64,000 nucleotides of DNA, taken from Pegea sp. RAD2-039. Lineage: Eukaryota > Chordata > Thaliacea > Salpida > Salpidae. Below, one piece after another: positions 11,480 to 22,079 of this stretch. The stretch is taken from NCBI GenBank assembly GCA_034620365.1, contig JAQGEQ010000307.1, forward strand, positions 62,001-126,000. The letters are read 5' to 3'. The translations under genes and the position numbers were made by a program. Every line of letters begins with the position of its first letter. Within the stretch, counting starts at the first letter, position 1. Below the pieces are notes generated by a model, which had not been told where the DNA came from, made no database searches, and was given only the letters and a program-made list of their open reading frames with translations.

Positions 11480-13270
11480 GTTTTAAGTAGCGCGTATCGT
11501 TAGTTTACTTATCTTTATAGTTAGTCCCTTAATATAATTTTAATCAAGCTATATGTAAAGAATTCATATTAATACATTTTATTCAAACTATTATAATTTA
11601 TTTGTTGAGTGAATAATTGCCAGTTGTTTTGGCGTTATTGGAGCTTAGTGTAGTAAAGATTAGGAACGGTTAAGATAGTTTGTTTGCTATCCTTAATAGA
11701 GATTTGAATAAGATTATACTTAAAAAGAATATCTAGATTTATTACTGTAACAAAGTTTTATATAATAAAATGAATACACATAGAAACCAATTTTACTTAT
11801 GTAGAATATGAAGCAACGCTGGGAGAGTTGTATCTAGGAAATCCATACGAAATATTTGCACGCCATCTACTACAGACAGAAAGGTAGAAATCAAACTAAG
11901 CTGTGGAAGACTTTTGTTGCGCTTCGGATGTCTAGCTAAAAACTGTGACTTTAATATTCTCAGAGCAGAAGAAAATATGGTTACCATGATTAGAAACTGT
12001 TTTACCGATGAATTAACATCATCAAATATAAGGAAAGATCGTTAGAGGGTGAAACCTTAACATTAGAGAAAGTCTTTATCTAGGCTTGAAACTGGAAAAT
12101 ACCCAGCCGAACAACCATTACTTGGGAACTGGCACATGTGTTAAAGACGCAGTGAATTCATTGGGAAATTAAGGAGAGAACCAAGCAGAACTGGCTGTAG
12201 CAGCCTTGAAAGGAATTTGTTTAAAATGTGAAACAAGGATCATATGTTTGATAAATGATGAGCTGGTTTGAGCATATGTTTCAAATACAGGAAGAAGAGA
12301 CACCATAGTCGAGTATGCCATCTTCAGAATAGCTCTCCCAAGAAACAGCCAATTATAAAAATCAGGAAGACAAAAAATCAAAAGAATTGCAATGACTAGT
12401 CAAACGCATGAGTTCCTGACGATTAATCATTTTTCCTTGGAATTGAACCAATTAATGGTAAATATGTCTACTGCGGGCAAAATATTTACGACTCTTATTG
12501 ATACTATATTGTCGAAGAGCTTTGTAAATAGAAAGGTTGCTCAGAACTTCAAGATTCCTAAAGCTCAAAATAAAATTAAACTAGAGATGACTCAGTCATC
12601 GAAAAGTTGCAGGATTGATAAGTTTTGCAAAGTTAACCTCAATCTGTGAAAGAAACCGTACAGAAGAATAAATCTGTTTTTCAAGAAAGGTCTTGATGTA
12701 GAGGTGGTGCTGGAAAAAGACTTCCTTATAACTCATAGGAAGTTTGTGTTGGAATATGCAGATCAAAAAATCACTTAGTGGTTCACATAAAAAATTAAAA
12801 AAGGAAACAAACAGGAAACTGTCATGCTAAATAATACAGGAAGGACCAGGAAGTCTTTCGTGTGATGCTCGAATTTGGTCATCTAAGAAGCAGCCACACA
12901 GGAAAAGAAATAAGAGAAGAGCTGATAGGACTGTCAACACAAGAACTGAGTATATGTGTGCTACTCAGTTTAATGAAAGAGCATCCGGTGGCTGTATTTA
13001 TTATAAGGAAGAAAAGCTAAACGAGAAAGCAAAACAGATCCTACCTAAAGGGCCAAAAAACAAACAACATCTTATATAGATCTAATCAGGGATCAATAAC
13101 GCTGCACAACCTTTCTTGTTGCGAGGAAGAGCAGGATGGAAGTACTCACAAGCATTGACGGGAGAGTTATGAGCGTTTTCCTAAAAATAACGGCGATCTC
13201 CTTATAGGTTGCTACAACTACAGCAGAAAAGAATAGTGAAAGCAGGATACAAACTTTGTAGCACTGGAAC
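11480..13270 (+). mobile_element. LTR-retrotransposon gag-protease remnant, left arm
   Basis: A decayed reading frame on the plus strand includes 12392-12649, where a retropepsin-like segment is visible: a TTLID start of the active-site loop (the expected DTG/DSG reads DTI), SKSFVNRKV, and later DVEVVLEKDFLITHRK, which resembles the ILGxDFL-H element that closes retroviral-type proteases. Upstream, SNTGRRDTIVEY may be a second protease-like stretch. Downstream is a Lys/Arg-rich region (KRNKRRAD). Stops shared among copies show it was already dead before duplication. Related copies: 20590-21750, 46540-46930 and 57840-59640. Confidence 0.55.
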
Positions 13271-13700
13271 TTCGTTCCTATACTTTTTAATATTTCATTT
13301 CACGTGGTTCTTTTATTCAGTATGCAAATGTTTGGTAGAACAGTTATTTAGTTCGTCAGAGACACAAAAATGATCTTTAACAAATTGCATTATATGCAGT
13401 AAAAGAAACTTAGTTCCGAGGTTATTTTGAGTAGAGACATCAAAGGAAACTAATCCAAAGTATTAAAAAATTTTAATAGATTTTCATGATCTTGTAATTC
13501 AATTTAATTGTAGAGAGCGCAGAGACTCGTTTGGCTCAGGAAAATGTGTTTTTAATGAGATCCATTAATTTTCTATGAGAGGAAAGAGAGGCGGTGAATT
13601 TGATATAAAGTGGGAACCACGATGGAGACACATATGACGAAAGCTTCGTCCTATCACTTAAAATAAAGACTTGTTTATTAAAAACTCCTAACCTTTATCT
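13271..13700 (+). mobile_element. Mobile-element debris shared by duplicons F, C and D
   Basis: This block, with a distinctive patch at about 13510-13640, recurs at 41600-42110 and 47870-48120 in the same orientation relative to the downstream TATA-containing block. A plus-strand reading GGEFDIKWEPRWR near 13590 resembles the C-terminal tail of some Gypsy-type integrases, but the match is short and I treat it as a hint only. It marks the edge of the duplicated segment carrying the zinc-finger genes. Confidence 0.4.
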
Positions 13701-13945
13701 ATTCAATAAACAAGATGATGTGTAAATAATATTGAATTGCTGGAAGCTATCCCGATGATAAGATTTATATAAAGAGTCATCATCATTTCTATATAAAAAC
13801 AAACTAACATCATCTACTGATATTTGAGTCTATAGACAGCTCTTTTAGCTTAGACAGTTTAAAGAAAGTTCAAAAATGAACCTTTGTCAACTTTAAACAA
13901 AAATTCCAATTGATTTCTAATCCGGGATCCATATAACATCAGATA
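13700..13945 (+). promoter_or_regulatory. Conserved block with TATA-like element (copy F)
   Basis: A conserved block begins at acaagatgatgtgtaaata and includes TATATAAAG at 13766-13774, inside or next to a short palindrome, followed by a run containing gagtctatagacagctc. The same block lies at 42120-42370, 48130-48385 and, inverted, 33060-33310. The TATA-like element points toward the small ORF at 13948. It could be an LTR promoter or a gene promoter; no transcript evidence is available. Confidence 0.4.
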
Positions 13946-13947
13946 GA

Positions 13948-14040
13948 ATGTCTAGCAAGAAAATTATAAAGATAATTGATAAGGATCTTGGTGATATAGA
14001 AAGTTGCGATAAAAGTAAATTTCTTAAAAGGACAGTTTAA
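13948..14040 (+). CDS. Conserved 30-codon ORF, copy F
   Basis: A 93-base frame starting MSSKK and ending KFLKR-TV then stop. It is charged and Lys-rich, with a single Cys in DIESC. Equivalent 93-base frames without indels occur at 42373-42465, 48389-48481, 32951-33043 (-) and 46213-46305 (-), with a 5'-truncated one at 21771-21830. It runs convergently toward the zinc-finger exon at 14258. An acceptor-like acatcag precedes the ATG, so it may be a terminal exon of a larger gene rather than a free peptide. I do not recognise the product. Confidence 0.4.
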   Translation: MSSKKIIKIIDKDLGDIESCDKSKFLKRTV

Positions 14041-14257
14041 CAAGTAACTAAATGATTTGATAAAAATTAATTTAATTATTTAAAACAATTTGTTTATTGA
14101 TCATTTAATTTTATTAATTACAATTCTTCAACTACAAACTTTTTCAAATATTCAATTTGACATCACAACAAATCGAGTAAATGAAATTTTTATTAAAACA
14201 ACCAAACAACAATTTTAACAAAAAATGAAAAATCAAACAAATGAAAGTTTGATAAAA
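14041..14257. other. Shared 3' flank of the zinc-finger exon, copy F
   Basis: AT-rich spacer between the two convergent frames, closely repeated in the other duplicons (for example 42466-42684 and 32734-32950). It includes the conserved run around acatcacaacaaatcgagt, which may hold 3'-UTR signals. Confidence 0.5.
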
Positions 14258-14566
14258 TTACTTGTGAGTTCTCAGATGAATTTTTAAAGAAAAAGGATAC
14301 CTAATACTTTTTTTACAAACGCTGCAGTTATAAGGGAAGTTTCTGGTGTGGTTGATGATTTCGTGTTTATTTAAATTAGATGCATTCGTAAATGATGTTA
14401 TGCAAAACTTGCAATGAAACAAGTTCTCACCTGTGTAGATTCGTTTGTGTCTTGTGAGAATACATGATAGCACAAAAGACTTTCCACATTGATTACAGAC
14501 AAAAGTTTTAGCTTTTCGTGAGTAGTACGGGTAAACACAGCACATTAAACTGCGCTTAGACAACAT
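14258..14566 (-). pseudogene. Unit F: fragment of the finger exon (three C2H2 fingers)
   Basis: This open fragment covers the last three of the seven fingers of the homeodomain-zinc-finger family: CNQCGKSFVLSCILTRHKRIY (second zinc-binding His replaced by Tyr), CKFCITSFTNASNLNKHEIINH and CSVCKKSIRYPFSLKIHLRTH. The linker is TGENLFH rather than TGEKLFH. Sequence upstream of 14566 has no homology to the rest of the gene, so the copy is 5'-truncated. It is probably a pseudogene. Confidence 0.75.
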
Positions 14567-15169
14567 CGCATTGTGCTTTCTGGATAAAGTTTAGAAAAAG
14601 AATAATTTCAACTTAAACATCAATTTAGTTCTAGCAAAAAAACTTACAATTAAGAAAATTAGAACTAAGGATACCTCATTAAACTAATTGAAATCTATTT
14701 GAAGATGTTAAAACTAAATTATGAAGTCGAACAATAAACAACAAAGGGCAGAAATTTGGTAGGTTTTAAAAAGTATATATTTTGACTAATATTCATGAAT
14801 AAAAAAAAAGCTCAAGAGTAAAAACAGCGGCTTGAAGTAAGTAAGATATGTTTCGGTTGCTAAGACTATACTAGCAGTGGGAAAGTCAGAAAAACTAAGT
14901 ATTATGAGCAAACAGATTATGAAAAAATCATAAGTATCAACATCTAAATATAATATATAAATAATCAGAATGAATAATAAAACTGTAAATTAACATATTA
15001 CAAACACAATATAACAAAATTAGACAGGAAAAGAAGAAACTATAGGTGTTTAACTTTACTTGTGAGGACAAATTATCAAATGATATCTTTTTAAGATAAT
15101 TTTAAAAGAAATAATGGATATTCAATGGACTAGCCAAGAATGGATTTTAACACCTGAGTTATCCTGTTG
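14567..15169. other. AT-rich spacer, nothing recognised
   Basis: No exon-like or repeat-like sequence that I can tie to another part of the window. Confidence 0.4.
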
Positions 15170-15430
15170 GAAAAACTCTCAAAAGCAAGTTATTCAACAT
15201 CTCACTGTGTTCTTGTGATCCGTATTTCATCCATCTTAAAAATGCCACAACTTTCAATGAAAGCTTTCAGAAGGTCGCTACCAAAAGCAATTCCTTTCTT
15301 AATGAGCCTCCATTGATCAGCTATTGTCCTGTCTCCACCAGTGACTATAATCCTCAACAACTGTAGCAATGGTATACACTTAATCAACACATTATACTGC
15401 TAAATGAAACTGGTCCAAAGGGAATGAACA
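15170..15430 (-). repeat. Repeat R1, copy 2 (with 62-codon ORF)
   Basis: Best-preserved copy of R1. The minus-strand frame 15202-15390 includes TGGDRTIADQWRLIKKG and an FGSDLLKAFIESCGIF stretch. I do not recognise it. With the copy at 19390-19640 it forms direct repeats on either side of the intact WIPI-like gene. Confidence 0.5.
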
Positions 15431-17085
15431 ATATTAAATCTCAACCATCTTAAAAGCTTTTCAAACTGAATAATTGTGATTACAAAAGCAAATATATTTA
15501 ATTTTTAAGTTCAGAATAAATTTTTATCAGAAGCCTGGTGAGGTTTTGTAAGAAAAGAAAGAAAAATAGTTTAGCTTATCTAATTTTTATAATAATTTTA
15601 CAACTAAATGGAAAGCACTATGTAAAAGGATTTGAAAGATTTAAATTTCTACAAAATAATTTCTTTTGTTTACGGTTTTGATAAACGGTTACTTAATAAC
15701 TGTTACCCAACAGATAAATTAATACTTCAAGGGCCGTTTACTCATCTATCGGTTGTTCCTGTTTTTCCCATGTTTTCAACATTAATGTTAAGCTGTGATC
15801 CTAAAGACCTTTGCATTATGTTTCCGCAGTCATATTATTTCACATTTGCTGTATGAGTTGTGTACTTTTTGATTTGAATCTATTTAAGAACTAAATGTTA
15901 ACAAATATCATTTACTTAATATTTCAAAAGATTACTGAAAGTATGCCTTTTATAGTTGACTTAGCTAACTTATTTTTTTGGTAATCGCAGTACGTATGAA
16001 CAGTAGATTTTTTACCGCATAGGTAAGTATGATTGAAAGATTAGTTTCTGGGCATTGTATTCTTTTACTTCTATCTTCATGGTGACAGTTGAGTTTTTCA
16101 TCATTGTTTACCAACGTCGTTAGCAGCTGCCTTTTAAGTTATAATAGAAATCTATGTAAGATTTGATTTAGAAATATCTTCATAATACTATTGAGATTAT
16201 TAATTTGAAGTGTTTAATTTATTTTTTCATATTTTTAATCTTTCATTTTCTCTTTTTAAACTTAATAATTATATTTAAACTAATTTTTGTTCTTTAAATG
16301 ATAATAGTAATCTGTTAAAATTTATTTTGTATAAACTAATTTTGCATTCAATAATATTTATATTTAATTTTGTTCTTTAGGAAATTTCTGAAAAAAAAAC
16401 CTTTGATTAAAAGTACAATGTTTGTTTCTAATTGTAAATATAATAGCAGCAATACCGTATTATGAGTGAATGGTAATTATTTTTGATAAAAAATTAATTC
16501 TGTCATATTTTTCTAGTTTCATTAATAAAAAAAATTTTGTAGTCTGTTTTTAGGCCTAATTTTCTTTAGTTACTTTGATAATTTTAAACATTTATAGAAA
16601 CTTTTTTACCATTTGGATGGATTTTATTTTTTATCAAGCTATTCTTTAGTATATAAATATTTTACAAAATATATTTTTCTTAGAATTGCTCTATATTTTA
16701 TTTTTTTTGTAATTGTAAAGAGTAAACTTATTCTTTTTTGCAATTAAAATAGACAATATTTTATTGAATCAAATGTAGTTTTTATGGTTATTTATCCTAT
16801 AAATTTAACATCAAAATGTATGCTGATATTTCTGGTGATAATTTTAAGTATAATGAATAATATTTTATTATATATATATTTTAAGTATAATGAATGATAG
16901 TATAATGAATAATTTTATCTAAATTTAAAGATAAACTTAAGTCTGCAATTTTATAATATTTCAATACAAAGATTTTTTAAATTTACTTTAGTCAAAATCT
17001 AATACATTTAAAAATTTCATTTACATTTTCTGATAAATAACCTTTTAAACACTTTTTAGGTTTACAAATTCGATATAAGTTAGTA
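15431..17085. other. 5' flank of the WIPI-like gene
   Basis: Very AT-rich. A 74-codon frame at 15632-15856 (+) has no recognisable domain and no second copy in the window. A short tandem duplication around tttaagtataatgaat lies near 16850-16910. Confidence 0.4.
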
Positions 17086-18192
17086 ATGGCACTAGTTAAT
17101 GAATGTTCTCCTCAATTCTTGTCACAAAATAAGAAGTATCTGGCTACCATGGAAACATTAAAAGATTTAAATAGAATGGATATGATGATCACTCCAATGA
17201 GTTTTGACAAAGTACAAATAATCACTCTCCAGTCAGTTACTGATCTATATATAAAGGAAAAATCTAATTTGAATGATGAAGAACAAATTAAGTCTCTCGC
17301 TAAATGGTGTGCCACAAAAATGCTGCTGACTCATAGAGAAAATTCGGACATTAAAAAGTCCATGTTGATTGTGGTTGCTACAGAATCAGATGGTTACCTT
17401 GTAATGGTGAACACAACCATGGATCCTCTGAACATTTATGATTATATTCCATATATTAAAGTAACAGCAACTGATTATCGGATTACATTGATTACTAAAG
17501 ATAACTTTAGAATGTATGAAAGATCAAAGGATGAATCCTTGAAATATACGAGTCAAATGCATGATAAAAATGGAACTATTTGCTTTCTAGAAAAACAGAA
17601 ACTATTAGTGACTTATGGATATCATTGTGACCGTGGGCATGTAGAAGTATTTGATTTAAAAACTATGAAGATTCGTATGGTACTTGAAGCCCATAAACAT
17701 AAGTTGGTGGCTATGTGTGGTGATTTAAAAAGTGATATGATTGCTACTGCTTCTGAACGTGGAACTGTTATTCGAGTTTTTTTCGCTTCAACCGGAAAAC
17801 TCTTCCGTGAGCTTAGGAGTTCTTTAGTTGGAGGAACGATTAATGCACTTGCTATTAGTTCGGATTGTAAAGTAGTAGCAGCTGTTTATTCTGATGGACT
17901 TGTTAATTTATTCAAGCTACCAACGTTTAGCGAGCAGGATGCCGAAAAATCTATGATTGTTGATACTATGAGCAGAATTCTTTCAAGTTATATACCATTT
18001 TCTGACTACATTAGTCAACTTCCTGTATCTAAGTGGTTTTATACTGAAGCTGATGTAACTGTTGTTCAATTATTTAAGGAAAAGGAATACGTTGTTATGG
18101 AGTTGGTTAAGAAGAATCAGCAGAAAATATTTTATAAAATTAATTTACGGAATACACAAATTGATTCTGTTATTGCCGTTGACGAAATTTGA
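17086..18192 (+). CDS. WIPI/Atg18-like (PROPPIN) protein, intronless
   Basis: Predicted 368-residue protein in one exon. From about residue 90 it reads as WD-type blades. The PROPPIN core is clear: TICFLEKQKLLVTYG, GHVEVFDLKTMK, LEAHKHKLVAM, then TASERGTVIRVF followed by KLFRELRSSLVGGT. In WIPI/Atg18 proteins the equivalent of LRSS is FRRG or LRRG, which binds phosphatidylinositol 3-phosphate for autophagosome formation; here the second Arg and the Gly are both Ser. The first 85 residues are unlike the family. The start is the first ATG of the frame. A decayed copy is at 33380-34240, with scraps at 380-520 and 38727-38815. Probably a divergent retrocopy; it may have lost lipid binding. Confidence 0.8.
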   Translation: MALVNECSPQFLSQNKKYLATMETLKDLNRMDMMITPMSFDKVQIITLQSVTDLYIKEKSNLNDEEQIKSLAKWCATKMLLTHRENSDIKKSMLIVVATESDGYLVMVNTTMDPLNIYDYIPYIKVTATDYRITLITKDNFRMYERSKDESLKYTSQMHDKNGTICFLEKQKLLVTYGYHCDRGHVEVFDLKTMKIRMVLEAHKHKLVAMCGDLKSDMIATASERGTVIRVFFASTGKLFRELRSSLVGGTINALAISSDCKVVAAVYSDGLVNLFKLPTFSEQDAEKSMIVDTMSRILSSYIPFSDYISQLPVSKWFYTEADVTVVQLFKEKEYVVMELVKKNQQKIFYKINLRNTQIDSVIAVDEI

Positions 18193-18369
18193 CATATATG
18201 TGTGATTTATTCGTAATTAAATTGATTTAAAAAAGTTTCTTCCTCTTAAAATTAATGATTTTATCACAGAGTCTCAGTATCTTATTAATAATTCTTTATA
18301 TCTAATTTATTTAGATTAGATTTCTATGTTTAAAGCATCAGATGAAAACAACAGATTTATAAAGTTACA

Positions 18370-18640
18370 AACCGTCAAAAATTATGTAGTTCAAAAAGTT
18401 TATTTATATAAAGAATGTTTTGAGGTAAAAGGATAGTGCAGAGATGACCAGATAGTGAAAAAACATATAAGATATGTCGATAGGAATAAGTGACATAAGG
18501 TAGGATAAACGAGTAGTACATGTATGAACAGTTTTGCAACCTGCTTGAAGCAAGATGTTCTTCTTTATGCATCAAATTAGTGTGGCATTAGAGTAGCATC
18601 ATCGGAAAATATAAGTATGAAATCATGGTGAGGTAAGATT
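18370..18640 (-). mobile_element. LINE family 2 RT fragment
   Basis: Minus-strand sequence parallels 34448-34690, where an RT box FADDVTL is readable; here the box reads FSDDATL. The following sequence, including LCHLFLSTYL, is shared between the two. It is truncated and broken by stops. Confidence 0.6.
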
Positions 18641-19389
18641 TACATCTTAGAAGTCTCGCGTTGAATATAAAGAAATTAAACAGGTGCAAAGTTTTTCTTT
18701 CGCAAATATGCTCTTTAACATTTGATAAAAATATTAATTCTTCATTGGTCGACAACAGCCATGCAGGATGTGCTATGACAGATGAAGTTAAACATGAATC
18801 AAAACACCAAAAGATGTAAAAAAAAAACAGAAGAAAATGAAGTCAATTGATTTATCTTGTATTCTTGTGAATAGAGCCTTAACAGAGAAAATAATTAACA
18901 AGGTCATAATAATTTTGCTGGAACTTTTTTGCCATTTAATAAACTCATCTTTATTGTTGTGGAAAAAATTTAATTTCTTTATTTTTGTTTTAAGAGGTGG
19001 AAGTAAAAATATGATTTGCTTTTAGTTTTATACAATTAAACAACTTTTCCAATTGCTCTCCATCAATCAATATAAAACACTTTTGCCTATTAATTAATAA
19101 AAATATTTCTTTTTGTGACGCTAACGTTTGGCTGTAAATAAACTGTTTGAGTCTACAGATCGTTCTATTACATTAAACAGTTCAATGAATTTTCTACAAT
19201 AGCATATTGAAAAGTTTAAGCAAAGATTTCAAATGAACTTATGTCTATATTCCAAATAAAATTAGTTATGATGTTATTGAAAAGAGAAAAATTCTAGTTT
19301 AGTGTTAACTCTAAAAATCATCTAAACACTAAGTGGCCATGCTTGACGCTCAAACTATCTCTCATCAACAACTAAAGAAACCTGTCGAA
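18641..19389. other. Spacer with a weak copy of the duplicon block
   Basis: Mostly AT-rich. Around 19130-19260 it weakly repeats the gagtcta-cag ... aaacagtt ... aagtttaagc portion of the TATA-containing block; a similar weak copy lies near 47700-47830. The 62-codon frame 18837-19025 has no recognisable domain. Confidence 0.35.
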
Positions 19390-19800
19390 AAAACTCTAAG
19401 ACGCGAAATATATAACAAGATCTCACTGTAGTCTTGTGATTCGTATCTCAACCACCTTAAAATTGATGAAGGTCTGAATGAAAACGTTCAGAAAGTCTTT
19501 ACCAAAAGGAATTACTTCCTCAATGAGCCTCCATTGATCAGATATTGTCCTGTCTCCACCAGTGACTATAATCCTTAACCAGTATAGCAATGGTACACAT
19601 TAAAATAACACAGTATAATACTGAATGACACTGGTCCATAAGGGACTGAATATTATTACATCACAACCATCTTAAAAGCTTTTCAAACTGACAATTTGTG
19701 ATGTCAAAGTTGTGAAAGTAAATGGTTTTTATTATTTTATTGTTATTTATTTTGTTTTGGTCTTAGCTCATTGAAAAAAGAAACTTGTAAGTTTTTTTTA
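19390..19800 (-). repeat. Repeat R1, copy 3
   Basis: Matches 1-240 and 15170-15430 and continues with the extension also seen at 231-400 (ttttgg-ctta-gctcattg and following). Same orientation as the other copies. Confidence 0.6.
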
Positions 19801-20089
19801 ATGGTAAGATATTCAGCATTGTTTTATATGTTAATGTTTTAGAAAAATTCTATTTAAATAAGTTTTAGGTTATAGGTTATATTCTATTTGGATAAGTGCT
19901 TATAAGCTGTGATAAAGTTATTTCTAGGAAGTGATTTGTACATTATATATATATCTTATATATTGTGGTTGATGACAATAAAAATCTTTCATGAAAACTA
20001 TGGTGGACCCAAATGTAACTGGCAAGATCTTACGGTTCAAATGTAACGAAAAATCATGACAAACCAACTTCATAAAAATAAGATTGCAA

Positions 20090-20590
20090 ATGCCAATCAT
20101 GCAATGAAATTTCTTCTGGTGAATCCGGAAATAGAATGCTTTAAATGTTCTCCTTGTTTCATCTCACCTGTTGTGATGTTAGTAAAACAATTTACGATTT
20201 ATTTGATAACAACCAGATGAAGTTAATGGGGTTTTAATGGTTCTGTATTAAATGTAAAACCATGGAAACAACAGCTAACTCATCTAATTCTAATCAAAAC
20301 CTCTTATCCGACATCAGCAAATCTATCTCCACTGAATGGCCAGAGTTGGAGCAAAAAGCTCAGATCATCAAAGACCGTTTAAAGTATCCTTTCAGGAAAG
20401 TTGAAACAAACGCAAGTTTCTTGCCAAGCTGTAAAAGCTAAGGCTTGACAAAAAACTCGAGCGCATTCGAGTAGCACATAATATGTGTGAAGATGATCGC
20501 TTTGAAAATAAGCGTCTTCTCAAAGAGGCGTATAATCGAAATCAGAAGGAACAAACAATTCTTCTGCTTTCCTCTATTAGTTTTTCTACT
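20090..20590 (+). mobile_element. LINE ORF1 remnant with PHD-like zinc finger
   Basis: Plus-strand frames show a Cys/His pattern typical of a PHD finger: CQSCNEISSGESGN, a mid Cys pair, HLTCCDV and a closing WFCIKCK. They continue into METTANSSNSN and a charged helical stretch (LDKKLERIRVAHN, ENKRLLKEAYNRNQKEQ in another frame). PHD-type ORF1 proteins are known in CR1/L2-like LINEs. Frameshifts and stops are present. The remnant ends at about 20590, where LTR-element sequence begins. Confidence 0.5.
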
Positions 20591-21750
20591 TTTTAATAAA
20601 TAGAGCGTCAAGATGCTCTTTCATTAAGCTGAGTACCACACAAATACTCAGTTCTGGTTGTGACAGTCATATGAATTATTCTCTTATATGTTGTCTTATT
20701 TGGCTGGTTCTTAAATGGCCCAATTTGAACATCACACGAAATACTACATTCTCCTTTCTGCATTATTTGACCTGACAATTTTGTGTTTTTTCCTTTTTAA
20801 ATCAATAATGTGAACCATTAAATGTTTTTTTGCTAATTCCAACACAACCTTTCTATGAATTTTTAGGGAGTATTTTTCCAGCACCACCTCTACATCGAGG
20901 ACCTCCATGACAAACAGATTTATACGTCTGTACTGTTTCTTCCAAAGATGGAGGTTGACTTTGCAAAACTTATCAATCTTGCAACTTTTCGATGACTGAG
21001 CCATCTCTTCTTTAATTTTATTTTGAGCTTTATGAATCTTAAAGTTCCGAGCAACCTTTCTATTTACAAAGATATTTACAACAATATGATATCAATAAGA
21101 GTCGTAAATACTTTGCCCGCAGTGGACATATTCACCATTAAATGGTTCAATTCCAAGGAAAATTCAATAAAACTCAGTATCTCATCCCCTTGGCTAGTCA
21201 TTGCAACTCTTTTGATTTTTTGTCTTCCTGATTTTTATATTTGGCGGTTTCTTGGGAGACTTATTCTGAAGATTACACACTCGACTATGGTGTCTCTTCT
21301 TCCTGTATTTGAAACATATGCTCAAACCAGCTCATCATTTATCAAACATATGATCCTTGTTTCACATTTTAAACGAACTGCTTTCATGGCTGCTACAGCC
21401 AGTTCTGCTTAGTGATCCTCCTTAATTTCCCAATGAATTCACTGCGCCTAAACACACGTGCCAGCTCCCAAGTATTAGTCGGGTATTTTCCAGTTTCAGG
21501 CTTAGATAAAGACTTTCTCTAATGTTAAATTTTCAACCTCTAACGATCTTTCCTTATATTTGATGATGCTAATTCATCGGTAAAACAATTCAGTAGTAAA
21601 ACAATTTAGTAGTAGTAAAACAATTAGGTAATTCATCTGTTAGAGTCTATAATCATGGTATCCCTATATTCTTCTGCTTATAATATTATAATTTTATATA
21701 TGTAAATTGTTATTAAATTTATATGATAAATTCTACTTACAACCAGCATA
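20590..21750 (-). mobile_element. LTR-retrotransposon gag-protease remnant, middle copy
   Basis: Inverted relative to the copy at 11480-13270. The minus-strand frame 20744-21004 and its upstream continuation carry the same protease-like segment (VFTTLID-type loop, SKSFVNRKV, DVEVVLEKYSLKIHRK). Open reading on the plus strand at 21023-21412 is the antisense of this region. An internal deletion distinguishes it from the inverted-repeat copies. Confidence 0.55.
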
Positions 21751-21770
21751 TGACGCGGTGATCCTCCTTT

Positions 21771-21830
21771 AAGGACCTTGTTGACATAGAAAGTTGCGAT
21801 AAAACTAAATTTCGTAGAAGGACAGTTTAG
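21771..21830 (+). pseudogene. Conserved small ORF, truncated copy A
   Basis: The last 19 codons of the 30-codon frame are kept (KDLVDIESC ... RRRTV, stop). The 5' third, including the ATG and the TATA-containing block, is replaced by LTR-element sequence. Confidence 0.45.
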
Positions 21831-22079
21831 TAAGTAACTACCTGATTCAACTGAAAATTAATTAATTTATTTATTATTTATATTATATTATATATTATTA
21901 TATTTATTTAACTATTTAAAACTATTTGTTTATTGATCATTCGATTTTAGTAATTACAACTCTTTCAACTAAAAACTTTTCAACCTTTTAAATTGACATC
22001 ACAACAAATCGAGTGAATGAAACATTTATTAAAACAACAAATGAAACAATTTTAACAAATAAATAAAAAAATCAAACAA

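Larger units (their letters stand above)
7134..13270 (+). repeat. Left arm of the large inverted repeat
   Basis: This arm pairs with 57840-64000 in reverse complement; paired positions sum to about 71132 (the kinase 9872-10741 pairs with 60391-61260). Similarity is continuous over LINE ORF2, an inverted LINE 3' UTR, the kinase with both flanks, another LINE scrap and an LTR-element remnant. The inner boundary is at about 13270. The outer boundary is unknown because the right arm is cut by the window end. The spacer between arms is about 44.6 kb. Confidence 0.92.

Noticed and set aside
21023-21412. A 129-codon plus-strand frame, related to frames at 12169-12381 (minus) and 58731-58934 (plus)
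   Set aside because: Open in three copies, but it lies opposite the protease-like coding frame of the LTR element, and its sequence shows no domain. Openness in three copies reflects recent duplication.
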